Below, in pieces: positions 14,612-14,836 of a stretch of DNA of 14,836 nucleotides; within the stretch, counting starts at the first letter, position 1, and every line of letters starts with the position of its first letter. This DNA comes from Anaerolineaceae bacterium (GTDB taxonomy: Bacteria > Planctomycetota > Phycisphaerae > FEN-1346 > JAACEH01): assembly GCA_011682595.1 (NCBI GenBank), contig JAACEH010000048.1, forward strand, positions 1 to 14,836. Direction: 5' to 3'. Position numbers and translations under genes: made by a program. The notes beneath the pieces are model-generated. The model did not search any database. It saw nothing but the letters and a program-made list of their open reading frames with translations, and had not been told where the DNA came from.

Positions 14612-14836
14612 TCAGCCCCTCTGCAGGCGGATGCTTCCGGGCGAGCGCATGTCGTCGACGTAGCCGTCGCCGTCGCGGTCGAGTTTGACGCGCACCTTGG
14701 CCAGCTCCTTGTCGTACAGGCGGCGGTACAGGGCCGCCTTGGCCGCCAGGTTCCGCCCTTCGGGACCCGAGCCCGACTGACCCTCGATGATCATCACCAG
14801 GCAGCCGAAGACGCTGGCCCGCCGCAAGGTGCGCGG
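14612..14836 (-). CDS. C-terminal part of a phage virion-type protein (partial)
   Basis: The frame is open to the right edge, so only the last 74 or so residues are visible and the true start lies outside. After a short hydrophobic stretch (ASVFGCLVMIIEG) comes a charged helix (AAKAALYRRLYDKELAKVRVKL) and then LDRDGDGYVDDMRS, a D-x-D-x-D-x-x-x-D pattern of the EF-hand/dockerin type that could bind calcium, ending SIRLQRG. The next gene starts 50 bp downstream. I cannot name the family; by position it would be a head-tail or virion structural protein. Confidence 0.55.
   Translation of the reverse strand, partial: PRTLRRASVFGCLVMIIEGQSGSGPEGRNLAAKAALYRRLYDKELAKVRVKLDRDGDGYVDDMRSPGSIRLQRG

Larger units (their letters stand above)
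3151..14836 (-). mobile_element. Prophage-like gene block (right end outside the window)
   Basis: From the large terminase subunit to the right edge almost every gene is on the minus strand, closely packed, and of phage type: terminase subunits, lysis-like membrane proteins, a tail hub candidate, LamG/FN3 tail proteins and a tail-completion candidate. The left boundary is uncertain: it lies after the terminase gene (3151) or after the PH-domain gene (2464). I see no tRNA or direct-repeat attachment site at the boundary and no integrase in the window. Capsid, portal and tape-measure genes would be expected further right. Confidence 0.75.

Noticed and set aside
1..14836. CRISPR arrays, tRNA, rRNA or attachment sites
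   Set aside because: No regularly spaced repeat, no cloverleaf-like segment and no matching direct repeats at the host/phage boundary were seen by eye. A dedicated tRNA and repeat scan would be decisive.

Overview
The window is GC-rich DNA, probably bacterial chromosome from a planctomycete-type organism. That assignment rests on my recollection of similar virion-protein and terminase families in such genomes and is weak. It has two parts: a short host-like block on the + strand at the left (1-2341), and a long minus-strand block of phage-type genes from about 3150 to the right edge, which runs out of the window. A PH-domain membrane-protein gene at 2464-3093 lies between them and could belong to either.

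Host-like block: the C-terminal end of a membrane glycosyltransferase-like protein, a small flavodoxin-family protein, and a pyrroline-5-carboxylate reductase (proC) whose enzyme domain is preceded by about 80 residues with two glycine-rich membrane segments. Perfect GC hairpins flank proC at 1181-1203 and 2401-2419. A 26-bp near-repeat occurs at 598-623 and again inside the start of the PH-domain gene at 3045-3070.

Phage-type block, in the direction of transcription (right to left): the end of a virion-type protein at the edge; a probable tail-completion protein; an FN3-like protein; a short tail-fibre-like protein; a LamG plus FN3 tail protein; a probable tail hub; two further structural proteins; a lysis-like group (TM plus coiled-coil protein, lipoprotein, unknown helical protein, small membrane protein); then an ABC-type ATPase, a probable small terminase subunit and the large terminase subunit. 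One small gene, an ASCH-domain protein (5859-6167), is inverted inside this block. It shares a CTAG with the stop of the upstream operon and starts 12 bp from the start of the ATPase gene.

Most minus-strand genes overlap or lie close together and have clear Shine-Dalgarno sequences, so they look co-transcribed and under selection. The exception is the large terminase gene: it is split by a one-base frame change at an A5 (T5 on the coding strand) run. Restoring one T gives a continuous 502-residue protein with all expected motifs. No integrase, repressor, tRNA, attachment site, portal or capsid gene is visible in the window, so prophage, gene-transfer-agent-like element and decaying remnant cannot be separated here.
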